Of a stretch of 63,016 nt of DNA, positions 8,424-15,848 are shown piece after piece (position 1 is the first letter of the stretch; the number at the start of each line of letters is the position of its first letter). Below the pieces are notes generated by a model. That model worked only from the letters and a program-made list of their open reading frames with translations. It ran no database searches and was not told the origin of the DNA. The stretch lies in assembly GCA_902489255.1 (NCBI GenBank), contig CABTZF010000005.1:1-63016 (forward strand), written 5' to 3'. Made by a program: the position numbers and the translations under genes. The stretch comes from an uncultured Peptoniphilus sp. (GTDB lineage: Bacteria; Bacillota; Clostridia; Tissierellales; Peptoniphilaceae).

Positions 8424-8918
8424 ATGTATAAATATAATATGGAAGAGCTTTACAAAAAAGCTGTGGCTAAATTAGAAGAAGTGGGCGTTAAATTAGAGGA
8501 TATAGGAGATCTTGTTGTGACCTTACAAAAACCTTTCATGCCTCATTTAACCCTTGAAGATGCTGTTGAAAATATTAAAATGGTCCTGCACAAAAGAGAA
8601 GTTATTCATGCAATTTTAACAGGTCTTGCAATTGATGAGCTTGCAAGTAAAAAAATGCTACCTGAACCGATTCAATCAATAATTTCAAATGACGAAGGTC
8701 TTTATGGAATTGATGAAGTTTTGACCTTCGGTATAGTTAATTGTTATGGGTCAATCGGCTTTACTAATTTTGGATATCTGGACAAAGAAAAAAAAGGTAT
8801 TATAAAATATTTAGATGAACAAAAATCTAAGGATGTTGTAACAACTTTTGCAGATGATATAGTAGCAGCTATTGCGGCTGCAGCTGCCGCAAGGATAGCC
8901 CACAAAAATATTGAATAA
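8424..8918 (+). CDS. PgpA/YutG-like phosphatidylglycerophosphatase A family protein
   Basis: A 164-residue protein resembling Bacillus YutG: a helical N-terminus with VGVKLEDIGDLVVTLQ (20-35), then the GSIGFTNFGYLDKEKKGII segment (about 110-128), which matches the family's substrate and metal region, and a DDIVAAIAAAAAARIAH helix at the C-terminus. PgpA-type enzymes dephosphorylate phosphatidylglycerophosphate; the YutG subgroup lacks the membrane helices of E. coli PgpA and its substrate is less certain. AGAGGTG lies before the ATG. Last gene of the ten-gene run; the terminator at 8983-9017 follows. Confidence 0.78.
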   Translation: MYKYNMEELYKKAVAKLEEVGVKLEDIGDLVVTLQKPFMPHLTLEDAVENIKMVLHKREVIHAILTGLAIDELASKKMLPEPIQSIISNDEGLYGIDEVLTFGIVNCYGSIGFTNFGYLDKEKKGIIKYLDEQKSKDVVTTFADDIVAAIAAAAAARIAHKNIE

Positions 8919-8982
8919 CATTGACTGATTTTTAAAATCAGGGACTTTGTCAATTGTGTTTGTAAAGAAAATATGCATTATT

Positions 8983-9017
8983 TATGGTTTAAGAAATATG
9001 TCTTAAGCCATATTTTT
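8983..9017 (+). terminator. Terminator of the macrodomain-aro-pgpA operon
   Basis: TATGGTTTAAGA (8983-8994) pairs with TCTTAAGCCATA (9001-9012) with one G-T wobble and a six-base loop, followed by TTTTT at 9013-9017. Confidence 0.88.
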
Positions 9018-9147
9018 AGTATAAAAATTAATCCTATATTAACTTCAATAATAACGATTAAATTGGGGTTCACCCTTGTGAATTGTCTAAGCAAATTTAT
9101 TTTATATGGATATGGTTAAGAGATTAATTATATATTTATGAGAGTAG

Positions 9148-9178
9148 AAATAGTGCCGGTTTATAGCCGACACTATTT
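9148..9178 (-). terminator. Probable terminator of the surface-protein gene
   Basis: AAATAGTG...CGG pairs with CCG...CACTATTT over about 11 pairs, 14 bases beyond the stop of the minus-strand gene. The T run is short, so termination may be partial. Confidence 0.6.
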
Positions 9179-9191
9179 TAAATTTGTAGAA

Positions 9192-12100
9192 TTATTTAAT
9201 AATTATTTTCCAAGTTTCTAAAAGATTATCAAAAGTTTTTTGGTATTCGTGAGTGCAGGAAGCTTCTATTATTTCATGGTAAGCCCAGTGACTTTTTTCT
9301 AAATCAATGAAATTTTTAACTTGATCTTTAACTTTTGCAAGACCTTCTTCAGTAACTTTTCTGTCAAAAAGGCTATTTAAAATTCTAGCAGTTTCAGCTC
9401 TTGTAATTGCGTTGTCAGGTTTAAATGTTCCGTCAGGATATCCTGAAATTCTGTTATTTCCAAAACTTTGATTTATTGCAGCTTCATATTTGTGCCCATA
9501 AATATCAGGGAAAGTTGCCCTGGCATTGTTTTCTTTGTCTATGTGAGAAATTAATTGTGCAAGTTCTGCCCTTGTAATTTTTTCATCAGGTCTAAAAGCT
9601 TCGCCCTTCTTTTCTTCAAGAATTCCATTTTTATAAGCCGCATTTACAAAAGGTGCGTACCAAGCATTAGCCTTGACATCTTTAAATATTTCTTCGCCTT
9701 CAGTTAAAGGATAAGCCTTTAATCTTACAACCATCGTTACAGCCTCAGCTCTGGTTACATTGCCGTCAGCTTTTACAGTATTGTCAGGATAGCCGCTGAT
9801 GTATCCTATGTGAGTTCCACTTGCCTTTTCTGTCACTTTTTTCACAGAGTCAGCTTGTGCAAATACAGGAAAGGTGTTTATATGTTCGTGAACTCTTCTT
9901 TCAGGCTCAGGTTGAGGTTCAGGCTTTGGAGCAATTTTTTCCCAAATTGCATAAAGACTTGTGTCTTTGCAAATTTTATCTGTAGCTTTTGCCCAGTCGC
10001 CACTACCATCTTTATTGTATTTCCAACCTAAAAATACATAGCCATCACGAGAAGGAGTGTAAAGTTTTTTACCCACTTCTTCACATTTTTTCAAAGCCTT
10101 AGTTGTAATTTTTCCACCTAAATAATTTTCGTCAAGGGTCAAAGTTACATTTTCAGGAGGCTTTGGAGTAGTTTTCTTCCAAATTGCATAAAGAACTTGG
10201 TTGCTGGAAATTTTTATTTCATCTCCTGCCTTATAAGCAGTGCCTTTTCCATCAGCTTGGCTGTTCCATTCCTTAAATTCAAATCCATTTTTAGTAAGAC
10301 CTGTTTCCTTTAATGCCTTAACTTTATGTTTAGCTGGTGTTATTTCATCATTTTCAGATTTTAGTTCTTCACCATAAATTTTTTCTGCCAGACTTCCATC
10401 ATTAGAATCATAAATAATTGTTACTAAAGGATTTACATAGTATACATCGTAATTATTTAAAAGGCTGTCAACTTTATCATAGTTTTTCTTGTCATCCCGA
10501 ATCGCATGAAGTTTTCCCATTAAAGATGTTGTCTTGAACTTTAGGTCAGAGAACTTGTCATAATTCATCGGTGGATTGAAATAACCATCACTTGCGAAGT
10601 TCTTATCAAATTCAACATCATCTGTAATTTTTAAGTTATCATACTTTCCGTCTTCAGCAGGGTTTGCTTGCGAAAACTTTTCAGTGACTATTGCTCCGCC
10701 TCTTTTTGCTGTGTTACCAATAAATTTTGAGCCTTCAATATTAACTTTTGCATTTCGTGTAATATAAATTGCACCACCATACTCAGGTACTTTGTTACTT
10801 GTAAATTCACAGCCCTTTAAGTTTACTGTTCCTTCTCCTACAACAATTGCGCCACCGGCTTTAGAGGCAGAATTGTTTTCAAATTTGTCATTTTCTATAG
10901 TCAATTCTTTTCCTGCTATGACACTTTCAACCATAAGAGTTGCATAAACAGTAGTCTTGTCGTCTTTCTTTCCATTATTTTTATAGACGTTGTTTTTTAT
11001 GACAGGTGCTGAATTTTTTACATGAAAAGCAGAAGAAAAACTTTCCGCAAAATTTTCTTCAAAGGTATTTCCTTCGACAGTTCCTTCCACATTATTTACA
11101 AATAATGCTCCGCCGAATTGAGCTGCGTTTTTTGTAAAAGTATTATTTTTTATTGAGAAACTCTTGCTGCTAGTTACATAAATTGCACCGCCTTGTTTTG
11201 CTGCTTTTTCATTAGGTGCACTATTGTTTTTAAAATTACAGCCTTCAATAACCGAATTATTTGCATTGTTAGCATAAATTGCTCCACCATCTTTTATTGC
11301 TTCATTTCCTTCAAAGGAAGATCCATTTAATGTTATTTTCTTTGATGCAAATAGTGCTCCGCCCCAATTTGCCTCATTATTTTCAAAAGTAGTGTCTGAA
11401 ACAGTAAAATCGTTTAAGCTATATACTGCTCCTCCTGTACTAGCCTTATTGTCTTTAAATGTAGCGTTTGAAATGCTTGCAGTTGCCCTTGAACCAATTA
11501 GTACTGCTCCTCCAGTTTTCTTAGCTTCATTTCCTTCAAAAGTACCGCCTGTAATATTTAAAGTTCCATAAGCTGCTATAGCTCCTCCGTCGCTTGTGTT
11601 GGACTTGTTGTTCTTAAAAGTTCCGCCGCTAATATTTACTGTAGTTCCATAATAAGCTTGAATAACTCCACCTGCCGTATTTGAATTATTATCTTGTATT
11701 AGTGCCCCTTTTTCAATATTAAGCTTTGAATTGTCAATCATATGAATAGCTGGACCATCTGCAGATGGAACATCAATAAATTTTTGTACAACAGTTCCTT
11801 GACCAAATGTAAGTTCACCATTTTCAAATAAAAATGTAAACTCTCCATCGCTATTGCCGTCAAAAATTATATTTTCTGTACGTATTTTGCAATTAGTACT
11901 AGCATAAAATACACACCTAGTACCAAGTCTTTTAAGTGTACAAGTCTTTCCTTCTGCTGATTTTATTAAAATGTTACTAGAAGTTTTAGCATAACAATAT
12001 TCTGTTTCAGGAATATCGTAATCCTTATTCACTGTAATTATATACAGATTGGTAAGATCGCTCTGACTGCAGTTCTCAATTGCATCTGCAAATGTATCAT

Positions 12101-12395
12101 ATTCACCAACTTGTGTTTCCTCTTCACCGCCAACGGGTCTTTTTGTTACTGTAAAAGTTTTTTTAGCTGCGGGTTCTCTCATGGGATTTTTTTGTAAGAC
12201 CGCTGTTTTAATTATATCTTTCTCTTGTCCGATTTTTTCTGATTTTTTTTGAGCCTTTAAAGTTTCTTTTTCAAGACTTTTCTCTTTTTGGGTCTTAACA
12301 TTTGCATTTGCAAATGAAGCTTGACCAAAAATCTCAAAAGTAAAAGAAAAAATAAGGGAAAGAGTTAAGAAAAATGTCAATAATTTCTTTTTCAT
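9192..12395 (-). CDS. Secreted surface protein: beta-helix repeats, InlB-type repeats, three SLH domains
   Basis: A 1067-residue cell-surface protein. Residues 1-30 are a Sec signal peptide with a KKK n-region and an Ala-rich cleavage region. Residues about 120-620 form a right-handed parallel beta-helix built from about eleven short repeats carrying GGA(I/V/L) and N-N/F-x-N-N motifs, like chlamydial Pmp and adhesin helices. Two Listeria-Bacteroides (InlB B / Flg_new) repeats ending in LYAIW follow (about 680-840), then a Pro/Glu-rich linker, then SLH domains (ISGYPD, FRPDEKITRAELA, ISGYPDGTFKPDNAITRAE) that bind pyruvylated wall polymer. Probably an adhesin or S-layer-associated protein. AAGGAGG at 12401-12407 sets the ATG. 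Its promoter carries a G9/C9 tract, so expression is predicted to be phase variable. Confidence 0.9.
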   Translation of the reverse strand: MKKKLLTFFLTLSLIFSFTFEIFGQASFANANVKTQKEKSLEKETLKAQKKSEKIGQEKDIIKTAVLQKNPMREPAAKKTFTVTKRPVGGEEETQVGEYDTFADAIENCSQSDLTNLYIITVNKDYDIPETEYCYAKTSSNILIKSAEGKTCTLKRLGTRCVFYASTNCKIRTENIIFDGNSDGEFTFLFENGELTFGQGTVVQKFIDVPSADGPAIHMIDNSKLNIEKGALIQDNNSNTAGGVIQAYYGTTVNISGGTFKNNKSNTSDGGAIAAYGTLNITGGTFEGNEAKKTGGAVLIGSRATASISNATFKDNKASTGGAVYSLNDFTVSDTTFENNEANWGGALFASKKITLNGSSFEGNEAIKDGGAIYANNANNSVIEGCNFKNNSAPNEKAAKQGGAIYVTSSKSFSIKNNTFTKNAAQFGGALFVNNVEGTVEGNTFEENFAESFSSAFHVKNSAPVIKNNVYKNNGKKDDKTTVYATLMVESVIAGKELTIENDKFENNSASKAGGAIVVGEGTVNLKGCEFTSNKVPEYGGAIYITRNAKVNIEGSKFIGNTAKRGGAIVTEKFSQANPAEDGKYDNLKITDDVEFDKNFASDGYFNPPMNYDKFSDLKFKTTSLMGKLHAIRDDKKNYDKVDSLLNNYDVYYVNPLVTIIYDSNDGSLAEKIYGEELKSENDEITPAKHKVKALKETGLTKNGFEFKEWNSQADGKGTAYKAGDEIKISSNQVLYAIWKKTTPKPPENVTLTLDENYLGGKITTKALKKCEEVGKKLYTPSRDGYVFLGWKYNKDGSGDWAKATDKICKDTSLYAIWEKIAPKPEPQPEPERRVHEHINTFPVFAQADSVKKVTEKASGTHIGYISGYPDNTVKADGNVTRAEAVTMVVRLKAYPLTEGEEIFKDVKANAWYAPFVNAAYKNGILEEKKGEAFRPDEKITRAELAQLISHIDKENNARATFPDIYGHKYEAAINQSFGNNRISGYPDGTFKPDNAITRAETARILNSLFDRKVTEEGLAKVKDQVKNFIDLEKSHWAYHEIIEASCTHEYQKTFDNLLETWKIIIK

Positions 12396-12437
12396 TATAT
12401 CCTCCTTATATTTTTAATAATAAATATTTTCATAGTA

Positions 12438-12466
12438 ATTATACTAGGGGGGGGGCATAAAAGCAA
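12438..12466 (-). promoter_or_regulatory. Promoter with homopolymeric C9 spacer tract (predicted phase-variable)
   Basis: On the minus strand TTGCTT (12466-12461) and TATAAT (12443-12438) are separated by exactly 17 bases, nine of which are a C run (G9 on the plus strand, 12447-12455). In a 30 percent GC genome such a tract is unlikely by chance. Homopolymer length changes in a promoter spacer are a known switching mechanism in Neisseria opc and porA; its use here is inferred. Confidence 0.75.
12447..12455 (+). repeat. G9 homopolymer tract
   Basis: Nine consecutive G, the only long G/C homopolymer noticed in the window, sitting inside the spacer of the surface-protein promoter. Confidence 0.9.
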
Positions 12467-12750
12467 GGATTTTTCCCATTTCCGGTATTTTCTAAAAAAC
12501 ATTTTTTATTAAACATAAAAATATCCTTTCGTAAATCCTAAACCTTTATCAAAAATATAATAATTTTATAGATTTTTTTCTGCCTTTTAAAAGCTAAAAT
12601 TTTAAAATAATTACTTTAAATTTGTTTACAAATTTTTTCTATTTATATATAAATATTAATCTTTAAAAGAAAAATAATAGGTCAAGTTGAGAAAATCTAT
12701 ATATTTTAAATAAAAAATATGTTATTCTATAGATAAGAAAGGAGCTTGCC
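12467..12750. other. Divergent intergenic region between surface protein and hydrogenase genes
   Basis: AT-rich, with no gene seen. A plus-strand promoter for the hydrogenase pair should lie in the last 70 bases: TTGAGA at 12687-12692 and AT-rich -10 candidates follow, but no pairing with good spacing could be fixed. AAAGGAG stands just before the 12751 ATG. Confidence 0.5.
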
Positions 12751-13026
12751 ATGAAAGTAACAATATGCATGTGTTCTAAATGTACACTAATGGGTGCTAA
12801 TGCTATTTATGATGCGGTCGAGTACTTATCTGAAAGTCTATGTGCACCGGGGTCTGAATTTTGCAATGCTCAAAACTTAGACCTGGAAGTTTCTGATTCA
12901 TTAGGAATTTGCAAGGCAAATAATGACCAAGAAATTTCACCGGTTGTTGCTATAGATAATACTATATATACAAAGGCGACTGCTCAGGAAATTAGTGAAA
13001 TTATAGTTAATAAGTTAAAAGTTTAG
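12751..13026 (+). CDS. Small NuoE-like (thioredoxin-fold [2Fe-2S]) protein
   Basis: A 91-residue protein resembling the C-terminal half of NuoE/HydA-partner [2Fe-2S] proteins: ICMCSKCTLMGA (5-16) gives the usual C-x4-C followed by GA, and DSLGICKAN with a later SPVVAIDN gives the second site. The second cysteine pair is normally CxxxC, but its first Cys is Ser here (SLGIC), so cluster binding may be altered or use Cys32/Cys39. It starts the unit and is followed after 17 bases by an [FeFe] hydrogenase gene, so it is probably an electron-transfer partner or a regulatory subunit of that enzyme. Confidence 0.7.
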   Translation: MKVTICMCSKCTLMGANAIYDAVEYLSESLCAPGSEFCNAQNLDLEVSDSLGICKANNDQEISPVVAIDNTIYTKATAQEISEIIVNKLKV

Positions 13027-13043
13027 TTTAGGGGGTAGAAGAG

Positions 13044-14555
13044 ATGAAGGAGATTTACGGACCGATAGTTGATATTCGTAGGAGAGTTTATGCTGAAGTT
13101 GCCAGAATCGCCTACGGAAACTTTGATATGTCCGAATTGGAAGATTCAAGTTATAGGATTGTCCCCGGAGAAGTGGGAAGAGATAGAGGGGATATATTTA
13201 GAGAAAGGGCAATAGCTGAAGAAATGGTTAGGCTTGCCATGGGTATGAATATTCGTCAAATTGGAGTATACAAAAAAGTTACTGACGGTTTTGATGAAAT
13301 TGATATTGATACTAATGCCTATCAAAAGCCACTTATAAATGTAATTAAGTTTGCTTGCGAATCATGTCCGACTAAGTCATATTTTGTAACTAATAATTGT
13401 AGAAAATGTATTGCCCACCCTTGTATGAATGTGTGTCCAGTTAATGCAATTTCAATGGGCAAAGATTCAACGATTATTGACAAGGATAAATGTATAAGAT
13501 GCGGAAGATGTAAGGATGTTTGTCCTTATAGTGCCATAGTTATGTATGATAGACCCTGTGCTGCTGCTTGCGGAGTTAAGGCTATCGGGTCTGATGCCTA
13601 TGACAGAGCGGATATTGACCAGGAAAAATGTGTTGCTTGCGGCAGATGTATAGCATCTTGTCCTTTCGGAGCAATTTCTGACAAGACACAAATTTTTCAA
13701 TTAATAAAGGCCATAAAATCCGGCAAAAAAGTTTATGGAGCAATTGCACCGTCATATATAGGACAATTCGGACCTAAGACCACACCGGAACAAATAATTG
13801 AAGGTATTAAACAACTGGGATTTAGAGATGTAATTGAAGTTGCTTTGGGAGCTGACATTACAACTTTGCATGAAGCTAAAGAATATTTGGAAAGAGTTCC
13901 TGAACAAATTCCCTTTATGGGAACATCTTGTTGTTTTTCCTGGTCTTTAATGATTAAAAAGAATTTTCCTCAATATTACGAACAAGTTTCGGATTCGGGC
14001 TCACCGATGAGATATACTGCAAATTATATTAAAAAACTTGATCCTGAAGCGGTAGTTGTATTTATCGGACCCTGTACTTCAAAAAAACTTGAAGCTCTTG
14101 ATACAAAAGTTAAGAGTGATGTAGATTTTGTTGTAACTTTTGAAGAAATAATGGGAATGTTGGCAGCAAAAGAAATTGACTTATCATCAATTAAAGTTGA
14201 ACCGGAAGAGGAAGAATCTTCAGCTTTGGGACGTGGATATCCGATAGCAGGTGGGGTAGCTGAATCAGTAAAAATCACCGCTGAATTACTGGATCCTGAA
14301 AAAGAAATTAACATTCAGGGAGCCAATACTTTGGATGAATGTATCAAGATGTTAAAAATAGCAAAGGCAGGTAAGCTTAACGGCTATCTATTAGAAGGTA
14401 TGGCTTGTCCCGGAGGCTGCGTTGCAGGAGTTGGAACTATAGCTGATCTTGGAAAAGTTAAGAGAGCTGTTGAAAAATACAAAAAGTCAGCAGAGTTTAA
14501 AACTCCGCTTGATAATACAAAAATTGAAGCTGAAAAAACAGAAATTATTAAATAA
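13044..14555 (+). CDS. [FeFe] hydrogenase (monomeric, group-B-like)
   Basis: A 503-residue enzyme expected to couple ferredoxin oxidation to H2 formation in the cytoplasm. An N-terminal helical region is followed by cysteine-rich segments (CESCPT about 105, CRKC about 119) and [4Fe-4S] ferredoxin motifs (CIRCGRCKDVCP 150-161, CVACGRCIASCP 196-207). The H-cluster loops are L1 TSCCFSW (294-300; the usual Pro is Phe), L2 GPCTSKKLE (342-350) and L3 EGMACPGGCVAGVG (about 447-460). The motif variants and the extra N-terminal cysteines point to the less-studied group B type rather than group A. GGGGG before the ATG serves as Shine-Dalgarno. Maturases HydE/F/G are not in the window. Confidence 0.88.
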   Translation: MKEIYGPIVDIRRRVYAEVARIAYGNFDMSELEDSSYRIVPGEVGRDRGDIFRERAIAEEMVRLAMGMNIRQIGVYKKVTDGFDEIDIDTNAYQKPLINVIKFACESCPTKSYFVTNNCRKCIAHPCMNVCPVNAISMGKDSTIIDKDKCIRCGRCKDVCPYSAIVMYDRPCAAACGVKAIGSDAYDRADIDQEKCVACGRCIASCPFGAISDKTQIFQLIKAIKSGKKVYGAIAPSYIGQFGPKTTPEQIIEGIKQLGFRDVIEVALGADITTLHEAKEYLERVPEQIPFMGTSCCFSWSLMIKKNFPQYYEQVSDSGSPMRYTANYIKKLDPEAVVVFIGPCTSKKLEALDTKVKSDVDFVVTFEEIMGMLAAKEIDLSSIKVEPEEEESSALGRGYPIAGGVAESVKITAELLDPEKEINIQGANTLDECIKMLKIAKAGKLNGYLLEGMACPGGCVAGVGTIADLGKVKRAVEKYKKSAEFKTPLDNTKIEAEKTEIIK

Positions 14556-14936
14556 ATTTACAGTTTCTAAGGACAACTGCTTTTTAATTTGATGAACTGC
14601 AAATAATAAGACACTTAAATTAAAATAAGTTCATATAAAAATAATTCAAATGGAGTTTGATAAGTTAGACATTTTCCAAGTCTTTTATTAAGCTCCATTA
14701 AATTTTTCTATTTGATTCCCATTTTTTTGATTTATCTTTTTTTCTTTTTAGTTTCATATATTAAATCCTATTATCCGGGAATATCTTTGTAATAATTGAT
14801 AAGCATTAATGATGGAATTTAATATAGTGATTGAAAATATGCATGATTTAATGAACAAAATTTTAAGCTGAAACGACAAAATTTCTTAGAAATCTTTATA
14901 AAATTTTTACAAAAACTATGGCAAAAATTTATATTA
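14556..14936. other. Intergenic region with a long imperfect hairpin
   Basis: No gene found. A weak hairpin (CAGTT/AACTG followed by CTTTTT, 14562-14586) may terminate the hydrogenase transcript. A long imperfect hairpin occupies 14649-14699. Confidence 0.55.
14649..14699 (+). other. Long imperfect inverted repeat
   Basis: AATGGAG (14649-14655) pairs with CTCCATT (14693-14699); inside, TT-ATAA/TTAT-AA and AGAC/GTCT also pair, giving a stem of about 18 pairs with bulges. AAATTTTTC follows, so it may be a terminator, or a remnant of a small mobile hairpin element. Confidence 0.5.
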
Positions 14937-14945
14937 TGATATAAT
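14937..14945 (+). promoter_or_regulatory. Extended -10 promoter
   Basis: TG-a-TATAAT (TG at 14937-14938, TATAAT at 14940-14945) lies 15 bases before the next start codon. No good -35 box is seen at 17 bases, which fits an extended -10 promoter. Confidence 0.5.
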
Positions 14946-14960
14946 TAATTTGGTGAGGAA

Positions 14961-15317
14961 ATGAAAGAAATAGTTTTTGATTTTAATCCCTTGGGAAATT
15001 TTTCGTTATCAGCGGAAGTTTATCAATTATATTATAGGAGAAAATATAATAGGAAAATATTTTTCTATACAAGATGCGGTAGAACCTATAAGAAAGTAAA
15101 TGATATAAAAAAACTTAAAGATTCTCAAAATAGGGTAATGACTTTTGTTGACCTGGGGGATATGGTGGACAAAATACCTTTTGATGAAAAAATTAGAGTA
15201 AAACCGCTTGACGAAAGCTATGAATGTGACCAAGTGCTTATAGACATAGTTAATGATCTTGGTCATGAAGCTTCCTGGAAAAATTCGAAAATTAAAGTTG
15301 TTTCAATAAGTGAATAA
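14961..15317 (+). CDS. Conserved-looking hypothetical protein, 118 residues
   Basis: I do not recognise a family. The protein is basic in its first half (YYRRKYNRKIFFYTRCGRTYKK region, about residues 24-46) and acidic in its second half. It has no signal peptide or membrane segment, and a single Cys in each half. GTGAGGAA lies before the ATG, and an extended -10 promoter lies just upstream, so it appears to be a real monocistronic gene. Its last 15 bases overlap the end of the convergent LURP-like gene, and both share the terminator at 15340-15372. Confidence 0.6.
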   Translation: MKEIVFDFNPLGNFSLSAEVYQLYYRRKYNRKIFFYTRCGRTYKKVNDIKKLKDSQNRVMTFVDLGDMVDKIPFDEKIRVKPLDESYECDQVLIDIVNDLGHEASWKNSKIKVVSISE

Positions 15318-15848
15318 TAATATATGAATATGGTAAAAACCCGAATCTATTGATTCGGGCTTAATTTTTTTTGATTCTTCATCAAGTATATCATCAACAG
15401 CAATAGTAAGGCCAAGAACAACATCACAAAAACTTTCATCGTAGATTGTCAGTTCAAAGCAGTCACCCCAAGATAACCACGCCTTATTTACCTGTCCTAT
15501 TAATATATCCTTATTATAAATATTGAAGTTTAAAGATAAGAAATCTCCTTCAACTTTCAAATCATACTCGGAAGAATTTATATCGAATTTCTTTTTAAAA
15601 AATGCAAACTTTTCATTAATTTCAATATGCCTACCGTCTAAATAGTCAATTGTATATCTAGGGAGGAAAGTTAAGATAACTTTATTTATGGTAAAAATTT
15701 CTTTTTGATCCCTGTTAGATACATGAACTGTATTACCGATAAATTTAAAATCCTGATCAACATAATAAACAGCTTCTCGGTTTTCATCAAAGACCGGATA
15801 GTGGTCAGTGATTTTAAAGACTTTTTGTTTTATATAAAGTTTAACCAT
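15303..15848 (-). CDS. LURP-one-related (YxjI-like) protein with suspicious C-terminal extension
   Basis: A 181-residue beta-rich protein of the LURP-one/Tubby-like fold: LYIKQKVFKITDHYPVF opening, FIGNTVHV, DLKVEGDF and the C-terminal AVDDILDEES that usually ends the domain. Its cellular role is unknown. I chose ATG 15848 (GGAGG eight bases upstream, overlapping the previous stop) over an upstream codon at 15878. The last 19-20 residues are encoded through the terminator hairpin. The frame crosses an A8 run (15364-15371 as T8 on plus); one extra A would give a TAA at 15363-15361, right at the hairpin base. A one-base deletion, slippage or sequencing error is therefore likely. Confidence 0.8.
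   Translation of the reverse strand: MVKLYIKQKVFKITDHYPVFDENREAVYYVDQDFKFIGNTVHVSNRDQKEIFTINKVILTFLPRYTIDYLDGRHIEINEKFAFFKKKFDINSSEYDLKVEGDFLSLNFNIYNKDILIGQVNKAWLSWGDCFELTIYDESFCDVVLGLTIAVDDILDEESKKIKPESIDSGFYHIHILLFTY
15340..15372. terminator. Bidirectional terminator lying inside a coding 3' end
   Basis: CCCGAATC (15340-15347) pairs perfectly with GATTCGGG (15352-15359) around a four-base loop. A T8 run follows on the plus strand, and an A5 run precedes it, giving U5 on the minus strand. It serves the convergent genes on either side but falls within the reading frame of the minus-strand gene. Confidence 0.85.

Larger units (their letters stand above)
8919..9191. other. Convergent intergenic region with two terminators
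   Basis: No gene seen. It holds the plus-strand terminator at 8983-9017, the minus-strand hairpin at 9148-9178, and a small TTCAC-cctt-GTGAA hairpin near 9068-9082 of unknown use. Confidence 0.7.

Noticed and set aside
8926..8952. TGATTTTTAAAATCA palindrome with outer TTGAC/GTCAA as terminator
   Set aside because: No T run follows it, and a much better terminator with TTTTT stands at 8983-9017.
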